A stretch of DNA of 64,000 nt from NCBI RefSeq assembly GCF_002162375.1, contig NZ_CP021425.1, forward strand, positions 372,001-436,000. The letters are read 5' to 3'. The notes beneath the pieces are model-generated. The model saw only the letters and a list, made by a program, of their open reading frames with translations. It searched no databases and was not told the origin of the DNA. Source of the DNA: Oleiphilus messinensis. GTDB taxonomy: Bacteria > Pseudomonadota > Gammaproteobacteria > Pseudomonadales > Oleiphilaceae. The position numbers and the translations under genes were made by a program. The first letter of the stretch is position 1; the number at the start of each line of letters is the position of its first letter. This document shows positions 9,192 through 17,722 of this stretch, piece by piece.

Positions 9192-10127
9192 ATGGACTAC
9201 AAACCTACTTCAGCAACAACTGCCAGTATGTTGACTATGGCACAAATGGTCGCAATTACCGAGTGTGAAACGTTAACAGATCTCGGTGATTTGATGGCAG
9301 ATATTTTTTGCACTGTATTTGATGCTGAGCGCGTGCGCTTTGTTATCGGGAACTGGAATCAGAATGCGAGTGCGTATAGCAAGACCCGGCATCAACCCTG
9401 CTTTGTCTTGCATCTGCATAAAAAGCTGGAAATACTGGGCTCTGTCATCATAGAGAATCCGCATCTTGTGCCGGGCAGTGAAGAAATTGATCCGCTGTTG
9501 ATTTTGTTTTCCAACCAGATTAAACATTTGAATAGCCGGTCCATAGATTTACTGACCGGATTAATGAATCGCCAGGCGCTGGAAACTCAAATTGAACTCT
9601 ACTCCCGTGATGAGAACTTTCTGAATCAGCACAAGACTCCGGATTTATGTGTTCTCGCGCTGCTTGAGATTGATCATTTTCCGCGTGTAAACGAGGCCTA
9701 TGGCTGGGTTTACGGAGATGAAATACTCATCAAGTTCGCACGTTTGTGTAGCCAGATATTTCGAGAACAGGACCAGCTGTTCCGCTTCGGTGCTAACCAG
9801 TTTGCGGTGTTGTTGCGGTGTCAGAATAAATCGGAAGCAGCATTGATGCTAGAGCAAGCCCAGAAACAATTCAGAGCCCATGACTTCGCCAAGGCAAAGC
9901 CCCTTTCTGTTTCAATCGGGTATGCTGTGCTTGGTGTGTCAAGCCAGAAACACGCTTCGACTGAAATCGGCGTACCGCTTCCCTGGAGTGTCCTGATTGA
10001 TCGGGTGAACCGGGCATTGAGCTGGGTCAAGCAACAGCAGCCCGGGTCATCGATGGCTTATGAAGCAATGCTCGAGCGTGGCTTGGTCCGGGAGCCTCAC
10101 TACGAAGTGCAGGCAGACTTATTCTGA
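9192..10127 (+). CDS. Degenerate GGDEF-domain protein, probably not a diguanylate cyclase
   Basis: The 311-residue protein starts at ATG 9192 behind an AAGGTGG ribosome-binding site. Residues 1-115 form a GAF-like region with no clear motif; residues about 120-270 match a GGDEF domain (LLTGLMNRQALE, YGWVYGDEILIKFA, RFGANQFAVLLRC). The signature loop is GANQF instead of GG(D/E)EF, so the metal- and GTP-binding Glu/Asp is missing and cyclase activity is unlikely; a c-di-GMP or GTP-binding or partner-binding role is inferred. Its 3' end overlaps the convergent rsmD by nine bases. Confidence 0.85.
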   Translation: MDYKPTSATTASMLTMAQMVAITECETLTDLGDLMADIFCTVFDAERVRFVIGNWNQNASAYSKTRHQPCFVLHLHKKLEILGSVIIENPHLVPGSEEIDPLLILFSNQIKHLNSRSIDLLTGLMNRQALETQIELYSRDENFLNQHKTPDLCVLALLEIDHFPRVNEAYGWVYGDEILIKFARLCSQIFREQDQLFRFGANQFAVLLRCQNKSEAALMLEQAQKQFRAHDFAKAKPLSVSIGYAVLGVSSQKHASTEIGVPLPWSVLIDRVNRALSWVKQQQPGSSMAYEAMLERGLVREPHYEVQADLF

Positions 10128-10802
10128 TGCTGTTTCGGAGCTCACACTGGCTTCGAGGTCGGGCGCTTGGCGACGATAGAGTCGATAGCGCACCTGGCCT
10201 GCTGTTTTTTCCCGATGCAAGGTCCAGGTGTCTGGCGTGCAAAGCGCATTGAGTTCTGCTTCGGTTTCAATGTAGACCCAGGCGTCCGCGGCCAACCAGC
10301 CCTTTTCTTCCAGCAAATTAATGGCGGGGATGACCATTCCTTTTCGAAAGGGAGGATCCATAAACACCACGTTATAGCGTCGGTCCGGGTGGGTGCTTAA
10401 ATATGACTCGATCGCGTTGTTGGCACAATCCAGGTTCTTGATAGACAGCAATTCTGAATTTTTTTGGATGCTGAGGATGCTGTCTCTGGACTGATCGATT
10501 GCTTTCGCATATTGTGCCCTTCTGGATAATGCCTCAAATGCCAGAATTCCGGTTCCCGCGCACAGATCCATGCATGTGCTGCCCTCAATATCAAAGGACA
10601 GCCAGTTGAACAGGGTTTCGCGAATCCGGTCCGGGGTAGGGCGGAGTCCATCCCAGTCTGGAAAATTGATTCTTCGGCCTCGATACTGACCGCCAATGAT
10701 TCTCAGGCTGGAAGTCGGGGTTCCGGCAGGTCGTCGCGCCGATCGATGAGCACGTTGTCCTTCAGGCTTCGGTGGGTGAGATTTAGAGCGGCGATTTTTC
10801 AT
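10119..10802 (-). CDS. rsmD: 16S rRNA (guanine-966 N2)-methyltransferase RsmD
   Basis: The 227-residue product has the RsmD pattern: LRIIGGQYRGRRI, LRPTPDRIRETLFNWL, the SAM-binding DLCAGTGILAFEALSR and the catalytic VVFMDPPFRKG (DPPF). The enzyme methylates G966 of 16S rRNA in the assembled 30S subunit using S-adenosylmethionine. A basic N-terminal extension of about 30 residues (KNRRSKSHPPKPEGQRAHR) makes it longer than the E. coli protein (198); the true start could be internal. rsmD next to ftsYEX is a conserved gammaproteobacterial arrangement, here divergent. Confidence 0.94.
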   Translation of the reverse strand: MKNRRSKSHPPKPEGQRAHRSARRPAGTPTSSLRIIGGQYRGRRINFPDWDGLRPTPDRIRETLFNWLSFDIEGSTCMDLCAGTGILAFEALSRRAQYAKAIDQSRDSILSIQKNSELLSIKNLDCANNAIESYLSTHPDRRYNVVFMDPPFRKGMVIPAINLLEEKGWLAADAWVYIETEAELNALCTPDTWTLHREKTAGQVRYRLYRRQAPDLEASVSSETASE

Positions 10803-11028
10803 TAAGGCATTTAGAGCGTTTAGCGATTCTGTTGCATCATTTTCCGTTGCATGGTTTATTCATCAACATTGGCTAATGATTCACGAGTACTCAGGGACGT
10901 CAAGTTTAAAAGGAATTTGGAGAGACTACAATTCAATAATAGAATACCTGCCATTGACTGAGATTCGAGGGCGGTTTTCAGCCCAGAGCGTTTAAATTTA
11001 AACCTATCAGCGAGAGTGATTCAGGGTA

Positions 11029-12198
11029 ATGCAAGCAATTGAAATGGCATTTATTGCCTTACTAGGTCTTTTTGTTCTGCTATTTGCGGTTGATATGATC
11101 AGGGCTGCGCGATCGCGCCCCATGCCAAGGGCCTTTGCACAGAGTAAGGTGTCGATTGTCTTTGTTGACAAGCAAAAAACGGAAGATGGCGCGACTGAGG
11201 ACGCGGCGGCTGAAGTCATTGAGCTCAAGCCCCAGGACAGCCAGGTTCCTGAAACGGTCGAGAAGACACTTGAAGAAGGGGTCAGTTTATTTGCGCGCAT
11301 GAAGCAGGGGTTAAGCAAGACCCGCGCGAATCTATCGGATAACCTCACGAGTCTTTTCCTGGGTGCAAAAAGCATTGATGATGATCTGCTTGAAGAGATT
11401 GAAACGTTGTTGTTGACGGCTGATGTCGGGATGGAAGCCACTTCAGATATCATCAAGGTGATTACTGAAAAGCTGGATCGGAACCAGCTGACTGACGCGG
11501 AAATGCTGTATGACTTATTGAAGGAAGAGCTGGCCGGGCTGCTTACAGCCAGTCAGGCCCCCCTTCAGCTTGAAACTGAGCGAAAGCCCTTTGTTATCCT
11601 GGTGGTGGGTGTTAACGGGGTTGGCAAAACCACGACAATTGGCAAGCTGGCAAAGCGGTTTCAGCAAGAAGGCAAATCGGTAATGTTGGCCGCGGGTGAT
11701 ACTTTCCGGGCCGCTGCTGTTGAGCAGCTGCAGGTGTGGGGGGAGCGTAACGCCGTTCCAGTTGTGGCCCAGCACACCGGGGCGGATAGTGCCTCAGTGA
11801 TTTATGATGCGATTGAGTCCGCCAGCGCCAAAGGTGTGGATATTGTCATCGCGGATACTGCCGGACGATTACAGAATAAAGATAATCTCATGGCTGAGCT
11901 GGAAAAAGTCGTGCGCGTGATGCGCAAGTTTGATCCGTCTGCTCCCCATGAAGTGATGTTGGTTCTGGATGCGGGTACAGGGCAGAATGCGTTAAGCCAG
12001 GCGGAATTATTCCGTCAAGCGGTGGGCGTGAGTGGTATTACCCTGACTAAACTTGATGGTACCGCCAAAGGCGGTATTATTTTTGCCATTGCCAAACAGC
12101 AGAATCTGCCCATACGGTTTGTTGGCGTGGGTGAACAAATTGATGATCTGCGCGCATTTGATGCAAATGAATTTGTTGATGCCTTGTTTGCTCGCTAG
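11029..12198 (+). CDS. ftsY: Signal recognition particle receptor FtsY, with predicted N-terminal membrane segment
   Basis: The 389-residue GTPase is the SRP receptor that docks ribosome-nascent chains at the Sec translocon. The NG domain is complete: GVNGVGKTTTIGKL (G1), DTFRAAAVEQL (G2), DTAGRLQNKDNLM (G3), TKLDGTAKGG (G4) and a GVGEQIDDLRAFD closing motif. The acidic A region (residues 45-85) is short. Unlike E. coli FtsY, residues about 5-25 (EMAFIALLGLFVLLFAVDMI) form a hydrophobic segment that looks like a true membrane anchor. It leads the ftsY-ftsE-ftsX operon, with 44 bases before ftsE. Confidence 0.96.
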   Translation: MQAIEMAFIALLGLFVLLFAVDMIRAARSRPMPRAFAQSKVSIVFVDKQKTEDGATEDAAAEVIELKPQDSQVPETVEKTLEEGVSLFARMKQGLSKTRANLSDNLTSLFLGAKSIDDDLLEEIETLLLTADVGMEATSDIIKVITEKLDRNQLTDAEMLYDLLKEELAGLLTASQAPLQLETERKPFVILVVGVNGVGKTTTIGKLAKRFQQEGKSVMLAAGDTFRAAAVEQLQVWGERNAVPVVAQHTGADSASVIYDAIESASAKGVDIVIADTAGRLQNKDNLMAELEKVVRVMRKFDPSAPHEVMLVLDAGTGQNALSQAELFRQAVGVSGITLTKLDGTAKGGIIFAIAKQQNLPIRFVGVGEQIDDLRAFDANEFVDALFAR

Positions 12199-12242
12199 GC
12201 ATTCGGTTCGATATTCATGTCGGAGGGGATATAGAGGCGCCC

Positions 12243-12920
12243 ATGATTGAATTTGACCGGGTGGGGAAAAGCTACGATGGCCGGGAAGAGGTACTGAGCG
12301 ATATTCATTTTCGTTTGGCGCGAGGTGAAATGGCCTTTCTCACCGGGCATTCCGGAGCCGGTAAAAGTACGTTGCTGAAATTGATGATGCTGATGGAGCG
12401 ACCTTCCCGGGGTAATATCATCGTCGGAGGTCAACACCTTGGCAAAATCCTGCAGCGTCAAATCCCCTACTATCGGCGGCACATTGGCGTGGTGTTTCAA
12501 AATCACCAGTTGTTATTTGATCGTACGGTATTTGCTAATGTAGCCCTGCCGCTTGAGGTAACGGGAACGCCGGTCAAAGAGGTGGCCCGCCGGGTTCGTG
12601 CGGCGCTGGATAAAGTCGGTTTGCTCAAAAAGGAAAAACTGAATCCGATGCAGCTCTCCGGTGGTGAGCAACAGCGAATTGGTATTGCCCGGGCGGTGGT
12701 CAATAAACCGCCTTTGTTATTGGCTGATGAGCCGACCGGGAATCTGGATCCGGAGTTGTCGGCGGACATTATGCACTTGTTTGAACAATTCAATCAGGTT
12801 GGTGTGACTGTTTTGATTGCATCCCATGATTTGGCGTTGATATCGCATTTACGTCACAAATTATTGACGTTGCGCGACGGGCGTCTGATGGTCGGACAAT
12901 CTACAGAGGTTCTGGCGTGA
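12243..12920 (+). CDS. ftsE: Cell-division ABC transporter ATP-binding protein FtsE
   Basis: The 225-residue ATPase has Walker A GHSGAGKS near residue 35, Q-loop VFQNHQLL, signature LSGGEQQR, Walker B LLLADEPTGNLD and the H-loop SHD. FtsE partners with FtsX at the septum and, through EnvC-type activators, controls cell-wall amidases at division. Length is typical (222 in E. coli). The stop overlaps the ftsX GTG start as GTGA, showing coupling. Confidence 0.96.
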   Translation: MIEFDRVGKSYDGREEVLSDIHFRLARGEMAFLTGHSGAGKSTLLKLMMLMERPSRGNIIVGGQHLGKILQRQIPYYRRHIGVVFQNHQLLFDRTVFANVALPLEVTGTPVKEVARRVRAALDKVGLLKKEKLNPMQLSGGEQQRIGIARAVVNKPPLLLADEPTGNLDPELSADIMHLFEQFNQVGVTVLIASHDLALISHLRHKLLTLRDGRLMVGQSTEVLA

Positions 12921-13906
12921 CAAAACCGGCTCAGGCAGGCTCAGCACCGAAATCTTCAGGGGCTTCGACCAAGCCCGGCGAACGTCCCCTCAATGGCTAT
13001 TTCCGGCACCACCGGCAGGTCGCTAAAGACAGTTTTCGGCGTATGTTCAGGACGCCTTTGGCCAGTCTGTTCACCTGTCTGGTGATCGGAATAGCGGTTG
13101 CGTTGCCCTGCGGTATGGCCATGTTCCTCCATGATATTCGGGGTCTGACCTCTGAGCTCGGGGAGTCCGCACAGGTGACGTTTTACCTCAAAGCCAATAA
13201 TCGGGAGCAGACGGCATTGGCATTTCTCGCCGAGTTAAATGCGTTGCCGGAAATTGATTCATCACGGTATATTCCAAAAGCCGATGCTCTCCGGGAACTG
13301 GAAGAAAGTCACGGTATTGGCGATGTTGTTGCTTTCCTGGATGCCAATCCATTACCGGATGTTGTAGTGGCAACCCCAACACTTTCGGCGTTGCAAAGTC
13401 CTGATGAACTGCAGAAGTTGCAGCAAACATGGTCGCAGCACAAATTGGTCGAGCGGGTTCAGCTGGATCTTGATTGGGTGCAGCGATTATCACTGTTGTC
13501 CGTGGTTGTGGAGCGTGTGGTGTGGGTGTTGTCTGTATTGCTGGGGGCGGCTGTATTGCTGATTATTGGTAATACCATCCGCCTGGAGGTCGAAAACCGG
13601 CGTCATGAAATAATTGTTGTGAAGCTGGTCGGGGGAACCGATGCGTTTGTTCGGCGACCATTACTTTACATGGGGCTCTGGTTGGGGATGGGCAGTGGTT
13701 TTTGTGCCGCGCTGTTGCTCGAATTGGCGTTCAGTTGGTTAAATGAACCCGTAATTCGGCTCTCCAAGCTTTATGGCAGTGAGTTCAGTTTCAGTGGTGT
13801 GCAGATTTCGACTTTTTTGTTAATCGTTTTTGTCACCAGTTTGCTGGGTATTTTTGGAGCACGAATGGCTTTAAGTCGGCACTTACAAGCCGTTGAGCCT
13901 GCGTAA
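12917..13906 (+). CDS. ftsX: Cell-division ABC transporter permease FtsX
   Basis: The 329-residue membrane protein starts at GTG 12917, overlapping the ftsE stop by four bases. After a cytoplasmic tail rich in Gly/Ser/Pro (about 30 residues) and a RQVAKDSFRRMFRTP amphipathic segment, there are four predicted membrane helices (about 48-68, 195-218, 247-270, 296-318) with a large periplasmic domain between the first two, the FtsX layout. The periplasmic domain binds EnvC-like proteins in relatives. The C-terminal LSRHLQAVEP ending is usual. Confidence 0.95.
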   Translation: MTKPAQAGSAPKSSGASTKPGERPLNGYFRHHRQVAKDSFRRMFRTPLASLFTCLVIGIAVALPCGMAMFLHDIRGLTSELGESAQVTFYLKANNREQTALAFLAELNALPEIDSSRYIPKADALRELEESHGIGDVVAFLDANPLPDVVVATPTLSALQSPDELQKLQQTWSQHKLVERVQLDLDWVQRLSLLSVVVERVVWVLSVLLGAAVLLIIGNTIRLEVENRRHEIIVVKLVGGTDAFVRRPLLYMGLWLGMGSGFCAALLLELAFSWLNEPVIRLSKLYGSEFSFSGVQISTFLLIVFVTSLLGIFGARMALSRHLQAVEPA

Positions 13907-13949
13907 AACGGCTTTTTTCCCCACTCTTTGATTCTTACGCGATGTTAAC

Positions 13950-13977
13950 TTGCATAAATACGCGATTGGAATATATT
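13950..13977 (+). promoter_or_regulatory. Possible sigma-70-type promoter upstream of rpoH
   Basis: TTGCAT at 13950-13955 and TATATT at 13972-13977 are separated by 16 bases, a near-consensus pair lying about 155 bases before the rpoH start. rpoH genes in enterics have several promoters in a region of this size, so the 227-base spacer is expected to hold more than one. This is motif reading only. Confidence 0.3.
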
Positions 13978-14133
13978 TGATACCATCAATGTGATAGAGC
14001 CTTGGGGAGGCTGAGTTCTGGGTCGATGGCGACTCCGGAGCAGATGACACGCAAGTGGGAACTTTTTCACCCTGTAGCGGTCAATTTGTAAACATGTTAT
14101 AGTCCCCCACCAGTTAGTTTTTGGAGGTATTGA

Positions 14134-14988
14134 ATGGGAACAAGCTTGCAGCCGGTAGATATGTTGGTTCCGGGTGGGAATCTCGAGTCATATATTCAGG
14201 CAGTAAACACAATCCCTTTACTCAGTGCTGATGAAGAGCGGGAGTTAGCGGAGAGACTGCACGAAGATAGTGATCTCGAGGCAGCGCGACAATTGGTTAT
14301 GTCCCACCTGCGTTTTGTGGTTCATATTGCCAAGAGCTATTCCGGTTATGGCCTGGCCCAGGCCGATTTGATCCAGGAAGGCAACGTTGGCCTGATGAAA
14401 GCGGTCAAGCGCTTCAACCCGGAATACGGGGTGCGTCTGGTGTCGTTTGCTGTCCACTGGATTAAAGCTGAAATCCATGAGTTTATTCTGCGCAACTGGC
14501 GTATCGTGAAAGTAGCCACTACCAAGGCGCAACGAAAGTTATTCTTTAATCTGCGTAGTGCCAAGAAAAAGCTGGCGTGGTTGACTCATGATGAAGTTAA
14601 TTCTGTTGCTGCAGATTTGGGGGTTGATCCACAGGTTGTGCGTGAAATGGAAGGTCGCCTGAGTGCTCAGGATGCGGCCTTTGATGCAGGTGTCGATGAT
14701 GATGACGAGCAGGCCTACCAAGCGCCAGTCTACTATCTTGAAGACAAGCGCTATGACCCGGCACAACAGCTTGAGAAAGCAGATTGGACCGAAGATTCCA
14801 ACGCTCGTTTACATGATGCCTTGATGTCATTGGACGAACGCAGTCAGGACATTTTGAATCAGCGTTGGTTGGGTGAAAGCAAGGCCACATTGCACGATCT
14901 TGCCGACAAGTACGGGGTATCTGCCGAGCGTATTCGTCAATTGGAAAAGAATGCAATGAAGAAAGTCAGGGTACAGATGGAGTCTTGA
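14134..14988 (+). CDS. rpoH: Heat-shock sigma factor RpoH (sigma-32)
   Basis: The 284-residue sigma factor directs RNA polymerase to heat-shock promoters. Region 2 ([52 protein letters not shown]) and region 4 ([33 protein letters not shown]) are both clear, and the RpoH box QRKLFFNLR at residues 133-141 identifies it as sigma-32 rather than a housekeeping sigma. A GGAGG ribosome-binding site precedes the ATG. Placement directly after ftsYEX is conserved. It ends at its own strong terminator. Thermosensor pairing in the 5' end of the mRNA is plausible but I could not verify it by folding. Confidence 0.97.
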   Translation: MGTSLQPVDMLVPGGNLESYIQAVNTIPLLSADEERELAERLHEDSDLEAARQLVMSHLRFVVHIAKSYSGYGLAQADLIQEGNVGLMKAVKRFNPEYGVRLVSFAVHWIKAEIHEFILRNWRIVKVATTKAQRKLFFNLRSAKKKLAWLTHDEVNSVAADLGVDPQVVREMEGRLSAQDAAFDAGVDDDDEQAYQAPVYYLEDKRYDPAQQLEKADWTEDSNARLHDALMSLDERSQDILNQRWLGESKATLHDLADKYGVSAERIRQLEKNAMKKVRVQMES

Positions 14989-15013
14989 TTCCAGCTCTGC
15001 TTTGTACGGAACG

Positions 15014-15048
15014 TAAAAAAAACCGCCTTTTCAGGCGGTTTTTTTTTG
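15014..15048 (+). terminator. Intrinsic terminator of rpoH
   Basis: A GC-rich stem AACCGCC / GGCGGTT (15021-15027 and 15034-15040) with a six-base loop is followed by eight to nine T residues. It lies 26 bases beyond the rpoH stop. The preceding A run also makes it usable on the other strand. Confidence 0.92.
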
Positions 15049-15117
15049 AAAAAGATAATGGGTTCGGGAATATTAAGCTATTGGCCCCGTGCTAATTGCT
15101 GGGATAGATAGAGAATA

Positions 15118-16053
15118 ATGAGTTTGAATATTACGTTTTTAGGTGTCGGTTTAATGGGGGCTCCCATGGTGAGTCGGTTGCTGGCTGATGGCTATGCACT
15201 GACATTATGGAATCGGACTCGCGCCAAGGCGGAGGCTTTTGCTACTGACGCCAGGATTGCGAATGATCCGGTTGCAGCGGTAACGGGCGCGGATATTGTG
15301 ATCACCATGCTGGAAACCGGGCCTGTAGTTGAGCAGGTACTGTTTGAAAGCGGTGCAGATTCGGCATTAAAGGCTGGAGCTACGGTAATCGACATGAGTT
15401 CAATTCCCCCGGCGATGGCGCGGGACTTCAGTTCCCGTTTACGGTCGAAATCGGTTTGCTTTCTCGATGCACCGGTGTCAGGTGGTACTGTGGGGGCCGA
15501 ACAGGGGGCACTGGCCATCATGGTTGGGGGTGAGCGGGCAACCTATGATGCGATGGAGCCGTTGTTCAAGGTATTTGGCAAATCGACATACATCGGGCCC
15601 CAAGGTGCTGGGCAGTTGGCTAAATTGGCCAATCAAGCCATAGTCGGCATTACCATTGGAGCAGTAAGTGAAGCCTTGTTGCTTGCCGAGCAAGGGGGGG
15701 CTGATCCGGTGGCGGTGCGTGAAGCGTTGATGGGAGGCTTTGCCGCAAGTCGAATTTTGGATCTTCACGGGCAAAGAATGATTGAACGGCGCTTTGAGCC
15801 CGGCGCTACGGCTCGGGTGCAATTGAAAGATTTGCGCACTATTTTAGATGAAGCTCGGGCCGAAGGGCTCTCTTTGCCGTTGTCCCAACGTGTTTATGAG
15901 TCTTATCTGGCATTGGTCAACAGCGGTCACGAAGGCGTTGATCACAGTGGCTTACTGCTGCAATTAGAGGCCTTGAATGGCTGCAAAATGGCAAGCTCGG
16001 ATGCAAGTCATGCTGAGGCTCAGGGCGTAAATTTGGAGAACCCGGATGCCTAG
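15118..16053 (+). CDS. 2-hydroxy-3-oxopropionate (tartronate semialdehyde) reductase-type dehydrogenase
   Basis: The 311-residue protein belongs to the beta-hydroxyacid dehydrogenase family: nucleotide-binding GVGLMGAPM at 9-17, substrate-binding DAPVSGGTVGAEQGALA from 117, and catalytic Lys169 in GQLAKLANQ. The best fit is GlxR/GarR, which reduces tartronate semialdehyde to D-glycerate with NAD(P)H, because the next gene (overlapping by eight bases) is a hydroxypyruvate isomerase, its usual partner. A 3-hydroxyisobutyrate dehydrogenase role is the main alternative. The C-terminus is longer than GlxR (about 292) by a non-conserved tail. Confidence 0.85.
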   Translation: MSLNITFLGVGLMGAPMVSRLLADGYALTLWNRTRAKAEAFATDARIANDPVAAVTGADIVITMLETGPVVEQVLFESGADSALKAGATVIDMSSIPPAMARDFSSRLRSKSVCFLDAPVSGGTVGAEQGALAIMVGGERATYDAMEPLFKVFGKSTYIGPQGAGQLAKLANQAIVGITIGAVSEALLLAEQGGADPVAVREALMGGFAASRILDLHGQRMIERRFEPGATARVQLKDLRTILDEARAEGLSLPLSQRVYESYLALVNSGHEGVDHSGLLLQLEALNGCKMASSDASHAEAQGVNLENPDA

Positions 16054-16840
16054 ATTTGCTGCAAATCTGACGATGCTCTATACCGAGCATGATTTTATAG
16101 ATCGTTTCCGGTACGCCGCTGATGACGGCTTTAAGGGGGTTGAATACTTATTCCCCTATCAATGGGATGCGAAGGCTTTGCGAGATGCGTTGCAGGAGCA
16201 CCAGTTAACACAAGTTCTGTTCAATCTTCCCCCGGGAGACTGGGAGGCCGGTGAGCGGGGTATTGCCTGTCATCCCGACCGGGTTGAAGAATTCCGGGCA
16301 GGGGTTGAGCTGGCGATGGATTATGCTGAGTACCTCGGCTGCAGGAAAATTAATTGTCTGGCAGGCTTGGCACCGAAAGGTGTAGCAGAGGCGGATTTGC
16401 GAGCTTGTTTACTGGAGAATGTGCGCTATGCTGCCAGCCGTCTACGGGAGATTGGTGTGCAGCTGCAATTGGAGGCGATTAACAGTCGTGTTGATATGCC
16501 GGGATTCTATCTGGATTCTGCCGCAGATGTGGTCGACCTCATCCGAGAGGAGCAGTTGGATAATGTCGCACTGCAATATGATATTTATCACATGCAGATT
16601 ATGGAGGGGGATCTGAGCCGACGAATTCAATCGTATTGGCCTTATATTGGTCATATTCAGTTTGCCGATAATCCCGGCAGACACGAACCTGGAACCGGCG
16701 AAATCAATTTCAAGCACCTTTTTAGCTGGTTGGATAAACTGGGTTACGAAGGCTGGGTCAGTGCCGAATATCGTCCCAAAGTAAGCACCGAGGCCAGTTT
16801 TGAGTGGCTAAAAAGATTACAACATGGTAACTGGTTGTGA
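16046..16840 (+). CDS. hyi: Hydroxypyruvate isomerase family protein
   Basis: The 264-residue TIM-barrel protein (AP endonuclease family 2 / sugar isomerase fold) reads MPRFAANLTMLYTEHDF at its N-terminus and has the Hyi features FNLPPGDWEAGERG, EAINSRVDMPGFYL and QYDIYHMQIMEGD, with metal-ligand Glu, Asp and His residues in them. Hyi interconverts hydroxypyruvate and tartronate semialdehyde, feeding the preceding reductase. The start overlaps the upstream gene by eight bases, so the pair is an operon. Glyoxylate carboligase (gcl), commonly third in the set, is not in the window. Confidence 0.9.
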   Translation: MPRFAANLTMLYTEHDFIDRFRYAADDGFKGVEYLFPYQWDAKALRDALQEHQLTQVLFNLPPGDWEAGERGIACHPDRVEEFRAGVELAMDYAEYLGCRKINCLAGLAPKGVAEADLRACLLENVRYAASRLREIGVQLQLEAINSRVDMPGFYLDSAADVVDLIREEQLDNVALQYDIYHMQIMEGDLSRRIQSYWPYIGHIQFADNPGRHEPGTGEINFKHLFSWLDKLGYEGWVSAEYRPKVSTEASFEWLKRLQHGNWL

Positions 16841-17035
16841 TGCTTCCCATCGCTTACTCTTTATCTCATACAGGAAAAAAAGTCACAAAATTCATGCTGG
16901 TGTATGGTTTTAGCATGATGATATGAAAAGCAAGCGATACCCCGGCCCAGTCATATCTGGACATTGATCGGTATCGAAGGTGCAGATAATATCAAGGTGA
17001 CTGCACATCGTTAAGTTGCATTAGGTTTGGTGTTA

Positions 17036-17713
17036 ATGAGAGTACTCGTTGTTGAAGATGATAAAGAGGTGGCTTCTTATCTGGTTAAAGGCCTGAAAGA
17101 AAGCGATTTCGTGGTAGATCATGCTGCCGACGGCAAAGAAGGCTTTATGTTGGCGGCTAGCGAGAGCTACGACGTTATGATAATCGATCGAATGCTGCCC
17201 GGAATGGATGGCATGAGCATCATCAAAGCTGTTCGTGCCGCCGGTAACCAGACACCAGTCCTGATTCTCAGTGCGCTGGGTGAGGTTGATGATCGCGTGG
17301 AAGGGTTGCGCGGTGGTGGTGATGATTATCTCACCAAGCCTTTCTCTTTTACTGAGCTGCTGGCCAGACTCGAGGTTTTGATCCGTAGAGCGCGGCAGAC
17401 CAGTGAGACCGAGACGGAGCTTCGTGTCGCGGATCTCGAGATGGATCTGTTGTCGCGATCCGTTAAGCGAGATGGCCAGGACATCGACTTGCAACCTAGG
17501 GAATTCAGATTGCTGGAATATCTGGTGCGCCACGCTGGGCAGGTTGTCACCCGTACGATGCTGCTGGAAAATGTGTGGGATTACCATTTTGATCCTCAGA
17601 CCAATGTTATTGATGTCCATATCAGTCGCTTGCGTGCCAAAATTGATAAAGGTTTTGAGTATCCTCTGCTCCATACCATTCGCGGTGCCGGTTATTCATT
17701 GCGTGAAAACTGA
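17036..17713 (+). CDS. OmpR-family response regulator
   Basis: The 225-residue regulator has a receiver domain (acidic pair Glu7-Asp8-Asp9, phospho-acceptor Asp51 in VMIIDRMLPG, Lys in YLTKPFSF) and a C-terminal winged-helix DNA-binding domain (LQPREFRLLEYLVRHAG, TNVIDVHISRLRAKI, TIRGAGYSL). ATG 17036 gives the standard MRVLVVEDD start; an upstream TTG at 17027 is unlikely. It is followed nine bases later by its kinase. The sub-family resembles CusR/QseB-type metal or envelope regulators, but the signal is not identifiable. Confidence 0.93.
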   Translation: MRVLVVEDDKEVASYLVKGLKESDFVVDHAADGKEGFMLAASESYDVMIIDRMLPGMDGMSIIKAVRAAGNQTPVLILSALGEVDDRVEGLRGGGDDYLTKPFSFTELLARLEVLIRRARQTSETETELRVADLEMDLLSRSVKRDGQDIDLQPREFRLLEYLVRHAGQVVTRTMLLENVWDYHFDPQTNVIDVHISRLRAKIDKGFEYPLLHTIRGAGYSLREN

Positions 17714-17722
17714 TCCTCGTCC

